Part shown: one piece after another, positions 46,118 to 54,166 of the stretch | How the letters are laid out: each line of letters starts with the position of its first letter | Numbering within the stretch: position 1 is the first letter of the stretch | From: Massilia sp. Bi118 | GTDB taxonomy: Bacteria; Pseudomonadota; Gammaproteobacteria; Burkholderiales; Burkholderiaceae_D | Assembly: GCF_918697865.1 (NCBI RefSeq) | Contig: NZ_CAKKMV010000012.1 | Location: forward strand, 124,001 to 188,000 | Reading direction: 5' to 3' | DNA length: 64,000 nt | The notes under the pieces: generated by a model | Databases searched by the model: none | What the model saw: the letters and a program-made list of their open reading frames with translations, nothing else | Told to the model about the DNA's origin: nothing | Position numbers and translations under genes: made by a program

Positions 46118-48271
46118 ATGGACAGTACGGTGAACGATTCCCTCGGCTTTCTCACGGGCGGCGGCCTGATGGGGGAGCGCATCGCCGGGCATGACTGGTC
46201 GGCAACAAGCCTGGGCCCGATGTCGGCCTGGCCGGCAGCCCTGCGCACGACGTTGGGCACGGTTCTCAGTTCCCGGTTCCCGACCTATATGTGCTGGGGT
46301 CCCGAGCTGATCGGTTTCTACAATGACGCCTACCTGCCCATCCTGGGCATGAAGGAGGCGCTCGGCCTGCCGTTCCGCGAGGCCTGGAGCGAAGCCTGGG
46401 GCACGGTCGGCCCGATCGCCGAACGTGCCTACGCCGGCGAAGCCAGCTACTACGAAGATCTGCCGGTGACCAGCGAGCGCCTCGGTTACCCGGAGCAGCA
46501 CCATTACACCTTTTCCTACAGCCCCGTGCGCGACGAGCAGGGCCGCGTGGGCGGCATCCTGTGCACCGTGTTCGAGACCACGCACAAGGTCAAGGCGATC
46601 GGCGAGCTGCGCGAGCTGAACGAAAACCTGAGCCACCAGGTGGCCGCGCACGCCGCCGACCGCGACCGCCTGTGGCGTATCTCCCCGGACGTGATGGCGG
46701 CGGCGTCGCTGGCGACCGGGCGCTTCCTGACCGTCAACCCGGCCTTCACCGAGAGCTTCGGCTGGACCGCCGAGGAAGCGACCACCCGGCCCTTCATGGA
46801 CATGGTCCACCCGGACGAGCGCGAGGACGTGGCGCGCCACATGCTGATCCTGGCCGGGGGCACGCCCCTGGTCAACTACGAGACCCGGGTGCTGCACAAG
46901 GACGGCTCCTGCCGCTGGGTGCAGTGGACGATCTCGCCGGAAGGGGAGCTGCTGTACGGCGTGGCGCGCGACATCACGGCCGAGAAGCAGCAGGCCGACG
47001 CCCTGCGCCAGGCCGAGGACGCGCTGCGCCAGTCGCAGAAGATGGAAGCGGTGGGCCAGCTGACCGGCGGCCTGGCGCACGACTTCAACAACATGCTGGC
47101 GGGCGTGGCGGGCCACCTGGAGCTGATGAAACTGCGCCTGCGAATGGGCCAGACCGGCGACCTGCCGGCGCGCATCGACGCCGCACTCGGCGTGACCCAG
47201 CGCGCGGCCGCCCTGACGCACCGCCTGCTGGCGTTCTCGCGCCGCCAGGCGCTGGATCCGAAGCCGACCAGCGTGAACGCCCTCGTGGAGTCGATGACCG
47301 ACCTGGTCAAGCGCTCGGCCGGTCCCGCGATCACCCTGCGCACCCAGCTGCAGGCGGCGCTGTGGACCACGCTGTGCGACCCCAACCAGCTCGAGAGCGC
47401 GCTGCTGAACCTGGCCAACAATGCGCGCGACGCCATGCCGGAAGGCGGCGCCATCGTCATCGAGACCGAGAACGCCGTCATCGCGCCGCTGCAGGCAGGC
47501 CGCTACGGCGACCTGAAGCCGGGCGAATACGTGCTGGTGACGGTGCGCGACAGCGGCGCCGGCATGCCGCCGGACGTGCTGGCGCGCGCTTTCGACCCCT
47601 TCTTCACGACCAAGCCGATGGGGCGGGGCACCGGCCTCGGGCTGTCGATGGTATACGGCTTCGCGCGCCAGTCGGGCGGCCATGTGCGCATCGATTCGAT
47701 CCCGGGGCAAGGCACCGAAGTGCGCCTGCTGCTGCCGCGCCTGGTGGCCGAGATGCCGGCGCCGCAGGCCGTGGACGGCGACGCGCCGCTGCCGGCCGCC
47801 TGCCGCAAGGGCACCGTGCTGGTGGTCGACGACGAAGCCGACATCCGCAACGTGATGGCCGAAGTCCTGCGCCTGCAGGGCTATACGGTAATGGAAGCGG
47901 CCGACGCCCCGCAAGCCCTGCGCCAGCTGCAGGAACGGGGCCAGGAGCGCGGCCGCAGCGGCCGCCCGGACATGCTGGTGACCGACGTCGGCCTGCCGAA
48001 CGGCATGAACGGCCGCCAGCTGGCCGACCAGGTGCGCATGCTGTGGCCGCAGATCCCGGTGCTGCTGGTGACCGGCTACGCCGAAAGCACGGTAATGCGC
48101 AACGAGAGCCTGCCGGCGCAGATGGAGCTGCTGACCAAGCCCTTCGCCATGACGGCGCTGGCGGCCAAGGTCGGGGCGATGCTGGGCGCGTGCGCGGGCA
48201 CCGCTGCGGGCGCTGCTGCCGGCGTGGCCCAGGCCGCGGATACCGGCGCGGCCGACGAGGTGCCCGCCTGA
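46118..48271 (+). CDS. PAS-domain hybrid histidine kinase with C-terminal receiver
   Basis: 717 residues, no transmembrane helix, so probably cytoplasmic. An N-terminal GAF/PAS-like region (residues 1-180), a second PAS domain (about 190-290 with GRFLTVNPAFTESFGWTAEE and LHKDGSCRWVQWTISPEGEL), HisKA with His321 in GGLAHDFNNMLAGV, HATPase_c (GAGMPPDVLARAFDPFFTTK, GTGLGLSMVYG), and a C-terminal receiver with phospho-Asp623 (VTDVGLP). The layout is that of FixL-type or photoreceptor-like hybrid kinases. It is the third signalling gene in a row. Its stop overlaps a possible start of the ASCH-like gene. Confidence 0.9.
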   Translation: MDSTVNDSLGFLTGGGLMGERIAGHDWSATSLGPMSAWPAALRTTLGTVLSSRFPTYMCWGPELIGFYNDAYLPILGMKEALGLPFREAWSEAWGTVGPIAERAYAGEASYYEDLPVTSERLGYPEQHHYTFSYSPVRDEQGRVGGILCTVFETTHKVKAIGELRELNENLSHQVAAHAADRDRLWRISPDVMAAASLATGRFLTVNPAFTESFGWTAEEATTRPFMDMVHPDEREDVARHMLILAGGTPLVNYETRVLHKDGSCRWVQWTISPEGELLYGVARDITAEKQQADALRQAEDALRQSQKMEAVGQLTGGLAHDFNNMLAGVAGHLELMKLRLRMGQTGDLPARIDAALGVTQRAAALTHRLLAFSRRQALDPKPTSVNALVESMTDLVKRSAGPAITLRTQLQAALWTTLCDPNQLESALLNLANNARDAMPEGGAIVIETENAVIAPLQAGRYGDLKPGEYVLVTVRDSGAGMPPDVLARAFDPFFTTKPMGRGTGLGLSMVYGFARQSGGHVRIDSIPGQGTEVRLLLPRLVAEMPAPQAVDGDAPLPAACRKGTVLVVDDEADIRNVMAEVLRLQGYTVMEAADAPQALRQLQERGQERGRSGRPDMLVTDVGLPNGMNGRQLADQVRMLWPQIPVLLVTGYAESTVMRNESLPAQMELLTKPFAMTALAAKVGAMLGACAGTAAGAAAGVAQAADTGAADEVPA

Positions 48272-48318
48272 GCGGACCTGCCCAGCCGCCGGCGCGCAGC
48301 ATCCTGTTTTCGGCGGCA

Positions 48319-48879
48319 ATGGTGCGCGCGCTGCTGGCCGGCGCCAAGACCCAGACCCGGCGCGCCCTGCGATTCCCCGAGGATGCCGCGCGCAATCGCT
48401 TCGGCCGGCCCGGCGACCTCCTGTGGGTGCGTGAGACTTTCTTTGCTTACGGCCGCTGGGACATCCGCTTCAATCTTCGCAAGCAGCATGCCGAATGGTT
48501 CTTTACCGACATGACGCAGGCCGCCGGTTACGCCTGGCGTTATGCGGCGGACGACGGGCAGGGCGCCGACCCGCACGCGCGGCGCGAAGCCGGGGCGGCG
48601 CCGGCCTGGCACAAGCGTCCGGCACTGTTCATGCCGCGGGCGGCGAGCCGGATCCTGCTGGAGATCGTCGGCGTCAGGGTGGAGCGCTTGCAGGAGATCG
48701 GCGTGGCGGATGCGCTGGCGGAGGGGCTGCCGCCGGGAGCGGAGGACGATCCGGTCGGGGCTTATCGTGGCGTGTGGGAGGGAATCAACGGGCCGGGGAG
48801 TTGGGAGGCGAATCCGCTGGTGTGGGTGGTGGCGTTTGCACAAATACCACTTGCCGGACGCCCGAGTCGGAATATATGA
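48319..48879 (+). CDS. ASCH-fold, phage-associated-like protein
   Basis: About 186 residues. MVRALLAGAKTQTRRALRFP and GDLLWVRETF resemble the small proteins often found in phages and genomic islands that begin with an ASCH/EVE-like RNA-binding fold. The C-terminal PLVWVVAF is also typical. The residues just before this ATG (RSILFSAA) belong to the conserved N-terminus of such proteins, so translation may begin further upstream: the only candidate is CTG at 48268, overlapping the TGA of the kinase gene. Part of a small accessory patch with the next two genes. Confidence 0.6.
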   Translation: MVRALLAGAKTQTRRALRFPEDAARNRFGRPGDLLWVRETFFAYGRWDIRFNLRKQHAEWFFTDMTQAAGYAWRYAADDGQGADPHARREAGAAPAWHKRPALFMPRAASRILLEIVGVRVERLQEIGVADALAEGLPPGAEDDPVGAYRGVWEGINGPGSWEANPLVWVVAFAQIPLAGRPSRNI

Positions 48880-48900
48880 TCCGTATATGGAACATATATT
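48871..48900. promoter_or_regulatory. AT-rich inverted repeat before the ParD-like gene (candidate operator)
   Basis: AATATATG (48871-48878) and CATATATT (48893-48900) are perfect inverted arms around 14 bases with a CCGTATATGG centre. The block is strikingly AT-rich against its GC-rich surroundings and ends 11 bases before the ATG of the ParD-like gene. An autorepressed antitoxin-type operon would place its operator here. It also overlaps the ASCH-like gene's stop codon. Confidence 0.6.
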
Positions 48901-48911
48901 GAGGATATAAA

Positions 48912-49124
48912 ATGGGCATCGTGAACATCGAAGAGGATCTGCACGACCAGATCCGCAAGGCGAGCGGCGTATCCTGCCGCTCGATCAACGCGCAGGCCGC
49001 CTTCTGGGTCCGGATCGGCATGCTCGCCGAGCTGAACCCGACCCTGAGCTTCAATGAGATCATGGCGCGCGAGCTGCGCGCGGCCGGGGTGGTGACGCCG
49101 CATCTCAAGGTGGCGGGATCATGA
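48912..49124 (+). CDS. ParD-like antitoxin family protein
   Basis: 70 residues with a ribosome site GAGGAT. MGIVNIEEDLHDQIRKASGV followed by SINAQAAFWVRIG is the ribbon-helix-helix layout of ParD-like proteins: a strand then two helices with the SR-x-N-x-QA-x-FW motif. It likely binds the AT-rich dyad just upstream. The partner is not a ParE toxin but a methionine aminopeptidase whose ATG lies in the ATGA overlap (49121-49124). ParD-like/MetAP pairs occur in other proteobacteria. Whether they form a toxin-antitoxin unit is unproven. Confidence 0.85.
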   Translation: MGIVNIEEDLHDQIRKASGVSCRSINAQAAFWVRIGMLAELNPTLSFNEIMARELRAAGVVTPHLKVAGS

Positions 49125-49918
49125 CCAAGCGGCCGGAAGAGATCGTCCTGATGGCGGAGGCGGGCCGCCTGCTGGCAAGCGTGTTCGGCTACCTGGACCG
49201 TCTGCAGCTGATCGGCATGTCGACCATGGCCGTCAACGACCTGGTCGACGCCTATATCGTGGACACGCTCAAGTCGCGCCCGGCCAGCAAGGGCCAGTAC
49301 GGCTATGCCTACGCGCTGAATTCGTCGCGCAACAATGTCGTGTGCCACGGCGTGCCGTCGCCGGCCGAGATTCTGAAAAGCGGGGACATCGTCAACTTCG
49401 ACATCACCCTGGAAAAGAACGGCTACATTGCCGATTCCAGCAAGACCTATCTGGTGGGCGAGGTGTCGCCGCTGGCCAAACGCCTGGTGCAGGTGACCTA
49501 CGAAGCCATGTGGAAGGGCATCAAGGCCGTGCGTCCCGGTGCGCGGCTGGGCGACGTCGGGCATGCGATCGAGCGGCATGCGCGCAGGCACGGCTATGCG
49601 GTGGTCAGGGAGTATTGCGGGCACGGCATCGGCCGCGAAATGCATGAGGAGCCGCAGGTCCTGCATTGGGGCAAACCGCAGACGGGCCTGATGCTGCGCG
49701 AAGGCATGGTGTTCACCATCGAGCCCATGCTGAACCAGGGCCGGCATGCGGTGCGGACCGAGGACGATGGCTGGACGGTGGTGACGCGCGACGGGCAATT
49801 GTCCGCGCAGTTCGAGCATACCGTGGCGGTGACCCGGCATGGGGTGCGGGTGCTGACCTTGCGGGCAGATGAAAGAGTGGTCCCCCCGACAGGAATCGAA
49901 CCTGTATCTCACGCTTAG
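49121..49918 (+). CDS. map: Type I methionine aminopeptidase (ParD-linked copy)
   Basis: 265 residues. The five metal ligands are in place: the Asp pair in NFDITLEKNGYIADSSKTY, His in CGHGIGREMHEEP, Glu in FTIEPM and Glu in QFEHTV. It removes the N-terminal Met from new proteins. The last 13-14 residues (VVPPTGIEPVSHA) are not part of the enzyme: this is the well-known false peptide read from the antisense of a tRNA gene, and the frame ends inside tRNA-Arg. This suggests that the original 3' end was lost when the module came to lie against the tRNA. The housekeeping map gene is expected elsewhere. Confidence 0.9.
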   Translation: MTKRPEEIVLMAEAGRLLASVFGYLDRLQLIGMSTMAVNDLVDAYIVDTLKSRPASKGQYGYAYALNSSRNNVVCHGVPSPAEILKSGDIVNFDITLEKNGYIADSSKTYLVGEVSPLAKRLVQVTYEAMWKGIKAVRPGARLGDVGHAIERHARRHGYAVVREYCGHGIGREMHEEPQVLHWGKPQTGLMLREGMVFTIEPMLNQGRHAVRTEDDGWTVVTRDGQLSAQFEHTVAVTRHGVRVLTLRADERVVPPTGIEPVSHA

Positions 49919-49952
49919 GAGGCGCGCGTACTATCCATTGTACTACGGGGAG
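49878..49952 (-). tRNA. tRNA-Arg (anticodon CCT)
   Basis: 75 nt with CCA encoded. Acceptor CTCCCCG pairs with CGGGGGG (one G-T), the D arm is AGTACAATGGATAGTAC, anticodon stem CGCGC/GCGTG with loop CTCCTAA giving anticodon CCT (reads AGG), T arm ACAGG-TTCGATT-CCTGT. The 3' end (49878-49918) overlaps antisense to the end of the methionine aminopeptidase gene. Confidence 0.93.
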
Positions 49953-50096
49953 GACTCTGCGATTCGGCGAGCGGACCCTGCAAAACAGGCCGGGATCGTG
50001 AACCGCCCGCAATTATAGCCGAGGATTGGCGGTATATTGGAAGTGTGGGCTCGGTAGTCGGTACAATGCGCCTTTCTTTCATTGCCGCACACGATC

Positions 50097-52025
50097 ATGG
50101 CTGTCATCTCCCTATCCTCCGCGCAACTGGCTTTTGGCCACGTCGCACTGCTCGACCACGCCGACTTCTCCATCGAGGCCGGCGAGCGCGTCGGTCTCAT
50201 CGGCCGCAACGGCACCGGCAAATCCTCGCTGTTGAAAATCATTTCCGGCCGCTCGAAGCTGGACGATGGCCTGCTGGTCATGCAGCAGGGCATCAAGATC
50301 GCCTACGTCGAGCAGGAGCCGAGCTTCGATCCTGCCATGACCGTGTTCGATGCCGTCGCCGGCGGCATGGGCGAGCAGAAGGCGATGCTGGCCGAGTACG
50401 AGGCGCTGACCGGGCAGTTCGGGCAGGGTGATGACGAGGCGCTGATGGAGCGCATGCACGAGCTGCAGGTCAAGCTCGACGCCACCGATGCCTGGAGCCT
50501 CGATAACAAGGTCGAGACCACGCTGGGCCGCCTCGGCCTCAACGGCGAGGCCCAGATGGGCACGCTGTCGGGCGGCATGCAGAAGCGCGTCGCGCTGGCG
50601 GTGGCGCTGGTGTCCGCGCCGGACGTACTGCTGCTGGACGAGCCGACCAACCACCTCGACTTCACCTCGATCCAGTGGCTGGAAGGCCTGCTGCGCGAAT
50701 ACCGCGGCTCGGTGCTGTTCATCACCCACGACCGGCGCTTCCTGGATAATGTCGCCACCCGCATCATCGAACTCGACCGTGGACGCCTGCTGTCCTTCCC
50801 GGGCAACTTCAGCAAGTACCAGGAGCGCAAGAAGGAACTGCTGGCGATCGAGGAAATCGAGAACGCCAAGTTCGACAAGGTGCTGGCCCAGGAAGAAGTC
50901 TGGATCCGCAAGGGCGTGCAGGCACGCCGTACCCGCGACGAAGGCCGCGTGCGCCGCCTGGAAGCGCTGCGCCTGGAACGTGCGGCGCGCCGCGACCAGC
51001 AGGGGCAGGTCAAGCTCGACGTCGGTAGCGGCGAACGCTCCGGCAAGATCGTGGCGGAACTGGAAAACGTCGCCAAGTCCTACGGGAACAAGGTGATCAT
51101 CGAAGGTTTCAGCGGCATCGTGCTGCGCGGCGACAAGGTCGGCCTGATTGGTCCGAACGGCGCCGGCAAGACGACTTTGCTGAAGATCATCCTCGGCGAG
51201 GAAACGGCCGACAGCGGCATGGTCAAGCTCGGCACCAAGCTGAACGTCGCCTACTTCGACCAGATGCGGGCCCAGCTGAACGAAGAAGCCTCGCTGGCCG
51301 ACACCATCTCTCCGGGCAGCGACTGGGTCGAAGTCAACGGCCAGCGCAAGCACGTGATGAGCTACCTGGGCGACTTCCTGTTCGCGCCGGAGCGTGCGCG
51401 TTCGCCGGTGAAATCGCTGTCCGGCGGCGAGCGCAACCGCCTGCTGCTGGCGCGCCTGTTCGCCAAGCCGGCCAACTGCCTGGTGCTGGACGAGCCGACC
51501 AACGACCTCGACATCGATACGCTGGAACTGCTGGAAGAACTGCTGGCCGAGTACAGCGGCACGGTCTTCCTCGTCAGCCACGACCGTACCTTCCTGGACA
51601 ACGTCGTGACCGAGGTGATCGTTTCCGAAGGGCAGGGCATGTGGCGCGAATACGTCGGCGGCTACAGCGATTGGGAGCGCGTGAAAGCCGAGGCGGCGAA
51701 GGCGCCGGCGGCGGCCCCGATGCCTGCTGTAAAGACGACTTCGCCCAAAACGAATGAAATGTCATCCAGCGCACAGAACGCGTCCAGCAAGAAGGTAAAG
51801 TTGAGCTACAAGGAACAGCGCGAGCTGGAGGAACTCCCACAGTTCATCGCCAGTCTTGAAGACGAGCAGTCGGCGATCACGGCCCAGCTGAATGCGCCAG
51901 ACTTTTACAAGACCAATCCCGCCGATGCGCGCAGAATCAACGCACGTTTTGCGGAGATCGAGGACTTGCTGCTTGATACCCTGGATCGCTGGGAGCGCCT
52001 CGAGGCGCGCGCCAGGGGGGAGTAG
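50097..52025 (+). CDS. uup: ABC-F family ATPase Uup
   Basis: 642 residues with two ABC domains: Walker A GRNGTGKSS and GPNGAGKTT, signatures LSGGMQKR and LSGGERNR, Walker B LLLDEPTNHLDF and LVLDEPTNDLDI. The C-terminal domain (about residues 545-642) is a charged coiled coil with KKVKLSYKEQRELEELPQF, which marks Uup among ABC-F proteins. ABC-F ATPases act on ribosomes or structured nucleic acid; Uup affects transposon excision. The start gives MAVISLSSAQLAFGHVALLD. Confidence 0.93.
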   Translation: MAVISLSSAQLAFGHVALLDHADFSIEAGERVGLIGRNGTGKSSLLKIISGRSKLDDGLLVMQQGIKIAYVEQEPSFDPAMTVFDAVAGGMGEQKAMLAEYEALTGQFGQGDDEALMERMHELQVKLDATDAWSLDNKVETTLGRLGLNGEAQMGTLSGGMQKRVALAVALVSAPDVLLLDEPTNHLDFTSIQWLEGLLREYRGSVLFITHDRRFLDNVATRIIELDRGRLLSFPGNFSKYQERKKELLAIEEIENAKFDKVLAQEEVWIRKGVQARRTRDEGRVRRLEALRLERAARRDQQGQVKLDVGSGERSGKIVAELENVAKSYGNKVIIEGFSGIVLRGDKVGLIGPNGAGKTTLLKIILGEETADSGMVKLGTKLNVAYFDQMRAQLNEEASLADTISPGSDWVEVNGQRKHVMSYLGDFLFAPERARSPVKSLSGGERNRLLLARLFAKPANCLVLDEPTNDLDIDTLELLEELLAEYSGTVFLVSHDRTFLDNVVTEVIVSEGQGMWREYVGGYSDWERVKAEAAKAPAAAPMPAVKTTSPKTNEMSSSAQNASSKKVKLSYKEQRELEELPQFIASLEDEQSAITAQLNAPDFYKTNPADARRINARFAEIEDLLLDTLDRWERLEARARGE

Positions 52026-52035
52026 CCATGTTTTG

Positions 52036-52155
52036 AAGAGCCTCGAGAAACCGTAGCGAGCGGCAGCCATGCTGGTCGAGAAGCGCAGCTGTACGGAGGT
52101 ACAGCGAGCATCGCAGACCGGCAGGGCAACGCGCAGTAGGTTCATCGAGGTTCTT
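52036..52155. repeat. Long imperfect dyad after uup (structured RNA or MITE-like)
   Basis: About 120 bases form one long imperfect inverted repeat: AAGAGCCTCGAGAAACC (from 52036) against TTCATCGAGGTTCTT (to 52155), with further matches inward and a perfect GCTGTAC-GGAG-GTACAGC hairpin (52088-52105) at the exact centre. Fills most of the 158-base gap between uup and the CAAX-protease gene; no T-run follows. It may be a dispersed hairpin element or a processed RNA. Confidence 0.6.
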
Positions 52156-52183
52156 TGCAGGCCAGGCCTGCTGATGGAGAGAC

Positions 52184-52909
52184 ATGACCGAACATGACGA
52201 CCGCATCGCTCCACCCGCCGCGGCAGCCCTGCCGGCCGATGCGCCCATGTTCAACCGTGCGGCCTGGGCCCGCATCCTGCCTTTCGCGGCCTACCTGTTC
52301 TTCATCGTCGCCGGCGACGTCCTCGAACGCCTGGGCGTCGCACCTTCCGTCCTGCTCTGGCTCTACCCCCTCAAGATCGCAGCCGTCGCGCTGCTGCTGG
52401 CGCTGTTCTGGCGCCAGTATCACGAACTCCGTCCTCTCCGCCTTTCCGCCACCCAGGCGCTGACCGCGCTCGCCACCGGCGTGGTGGTGCTGGTCCTGTG
52501 GGTCAGCCTGAACGCCGACTGGATGATCATCGGCTCTCCCTCCGGCTTCGATCCGCAGCGCCAGGGCCGGATCGACTGGCTGCTGGTGGCGATCCGCATC
52601 TTCGGTGCGGCCCTGGTCGTGCCCCTGATGGAAGAATTGTTCTGGCGCTCCTTCCTGATGCGCTGGATTGTCGCACCCGATTTCGAGTCGGTTGAGCCAT
52701 CTCAACTTGCCTTCAAAAGCTTCATCATCACCGTCCTGCTGTTCGGCTTCGAGCATAACCTGTGGCTGGCCGGCATCGTCGCGGGCGCGGCCTACAGCTT
52801 GCTGTACATGCGCCACCGCACGCTGTGGTCGCCAATCCTCGCGCATGCCGTCACCAACGGCTTGCTGGGACTCTGGGTCGTCCGGACCGGCAACTGGTCG
52901 TATTGGTAG
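52184..52909 (+). CDS. CAAX prenyl protease-related protein (exosortase-associated)
   Basis: 241 residues, about seven transmembrane helices. The CPBP/Abi motifs are present: MEELFWRSFLMRW (Glu-Glu), FGFEHNLWLAG (His) and PILAHAVTNGLLG (His). Members that accompany exosortase systems are annotated pepcterm CAAX-related. They lie in the inner membrane; the substrate is unknown, though a role in maturing the sorted proteins is proposed. It opens the polysaccharide/exosortase locus. Confidence 0.88.
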   Translation: MTEHDDRIAPPAAAALPADAPMFNRAAWARILPFAAYLFFIVAGDVLERLGVAPSVLLWLYPLKIAAVALLLALFWRQYHELRPLRLSATQALTALATGVVVLVLWVSLNADWMIIGSPSGFDPQRQGRIDWLLVAIRIFGAALVVPLMEELFWRSFLMRWIVAPDFESVEPSQLAFKSFIITVLLFGFEHNLWLAGIVAGAAYSLLYMRHRTLWSPILAHAVTNGLLGLWVVRTGNWSYW

Positions 52910-52948
52910 TTCCGTCCAGCGCATTTAACTTTAAGAAGACAAACAATC

Positions 52949-54148
52949 ATGTTGAATTCCCGCGTGCGTCCCCTTGCTCTGCTGATCCTGTCCGCCTTCG
53001 CCGCCATCCCGGCCGGGGCCGGCCCCAACGATGCGCTGCATGTGTATGGCGGCGTTGCTTACGGCCACGACGACAACCTGCTGCGCATTCCCGACGGCCG
53101 GCCCGCGTTCGACAACACCCGCGCCGATTCCTGGTGGACGCGTGAAGGCGGTCTGATCTTCGACAAGACTTACAGCCGCCAGCGCATCACGCTCGTGGCC
53201 AAGCTGTCGAAGACCAACTTCGACCACTTCAAGCAGCTCGACTACGATGGCAAGGATTTGCAGGCCAACTGGGCATGGCAGCTGGGCAATCACCTGGAAG
53301 GCAGGATCGGCACCACGATGCAGCAGGTGCTGGCGCCGTACACCGATTTCAGCAGCAGCGAACGCAACCTGCGCCGCGTGCACAGCAGCTATGCCGAAGG
53401 CGCGTGGCGCTTCCATTCGGCGTGGCGGGTGCGCGCCGGCTTCCAGACCGACAAGTACACCTATGAGGCCATCAGCAACCGCTTCAACAACCGCACCGAG
53501 GACGCCAGCGAGCTCGAGCTCGACTACCTGCCGCGCAGCGGCAGCACGGTGGGCCTGGTGGCGCGCCACGTGAAGGGCAAGTATCCGTTCCCGCGCCCGA
53601 CCGGTCCCTTCACCTTCAACGACAGCTTCACCCAGGACGAGCTGAAGGCGCGCGTGAAATGGATCGCGACCGGCTCGACCACGCTGAATGCGCTGGTCGG
53701 CTACACGCGCCGCAACCAGGCTTCCTTCGGCGAAGGCAGGACCAGCGGCCTGGCCGGCAAGATCGACGCGACCTACCAGCCGCGCGGCAAGATGATCTAC
53801 ACGGCCTCGGTCTGGCGCGACTTCGCCCCGCTGGAGAGCACCCTGGTTAGCTACACCCAGAACACCGGCGCCAAGGTCGGCGCCCAGTGGGACGCGACGG
53901 CCAAGATCTCGGTCAATGCCGACGCCATGTATGAGCGCCGCAACTACAGCGCGCGCCGCGAATTCAACGGCTCCGACAACCTGCGCGATTCGGTCCGCAC
54001 GCAGACCCTGCGCGCGACCTGGCATCCGCGCCCCATGCTGCAGGTGCAGGGCGGGGTCGCGCACCAGACGCGCAGCGGCTCCGCGGCCCTCGGCACTGGC
54101 AGCTTCAAGTCGAACAGCGTGACGCTGACGGCCAACGCCCAGTTCTGA
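52949..54148 (+). CDS. epsL: EpsL-like outer-membrane protein
   Basis: 399 residues. Signal peptide (LALLILSAFAAIPAGA), then a beta-barrel-type protein with YGGVAYGHDDNLLRIPDGRP, RNLRRVHSSYAEGAWRFHSA, alternating polar/aromatic strands and a terminal Phe (TLTANAQF). This matches EpsL, the outer-membrane protein of XrtB-type polysaccharide loci. It starts 40 bases after the CAAX-related gene and precedes the glycosyltransferase gene by 19 bases, so they form an operon. Confidence 0.85.
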   Translation: MLNSRVRPLALLILSAFAAIPAGAGPNDALHVYGGVAYGHDDNLLRIPDGRPAFDNTRADSWWTREGGLIFDKTYSRQRITLVAKLSKTNFDHFKQLDYDGKDLQANWAWQLGNHLEGRIGTTMQQVLAPYTDFSSSERNLRRVHSSYAEGAWRFHSAWRVRAGFQTDKYTYEAISNRFNNRTEDASELELDYLPRSGSTVGLVARHVKGKYPFPRPTGPFTFNDSFTQDELKARVKWIATGSTTLNALVGYTRRNQASFGEGRTSGLAGKIDATYQPRGKMIYTASVWRDFAPLESTLVSYTQNTGAKVGAQWDATAKISVNADAMYERRNYSARREFNGSDNLRDSVRTQTLRATWHPRPMLQVQGGVAHQTRSGSAALGTGSFKSNSVTLTANAQF

Positions 54149-54166
54149 GGCTTCTGCAAGGCTCCC

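Noticed and set aside
45626-48319. 897-codon minus-strand frame over the regulator and PAS kinase genes
   Set aside because: Antisense artefact of high GC; no domain is recognisable and the plus-strand domains are intact.
49878-49918. VVPPTGIEPVSHA as a functional C-terminal extension of MetAP
   Set aside because: This is the antisense translation of a tRNA gene and not a conserved enzyme segment.
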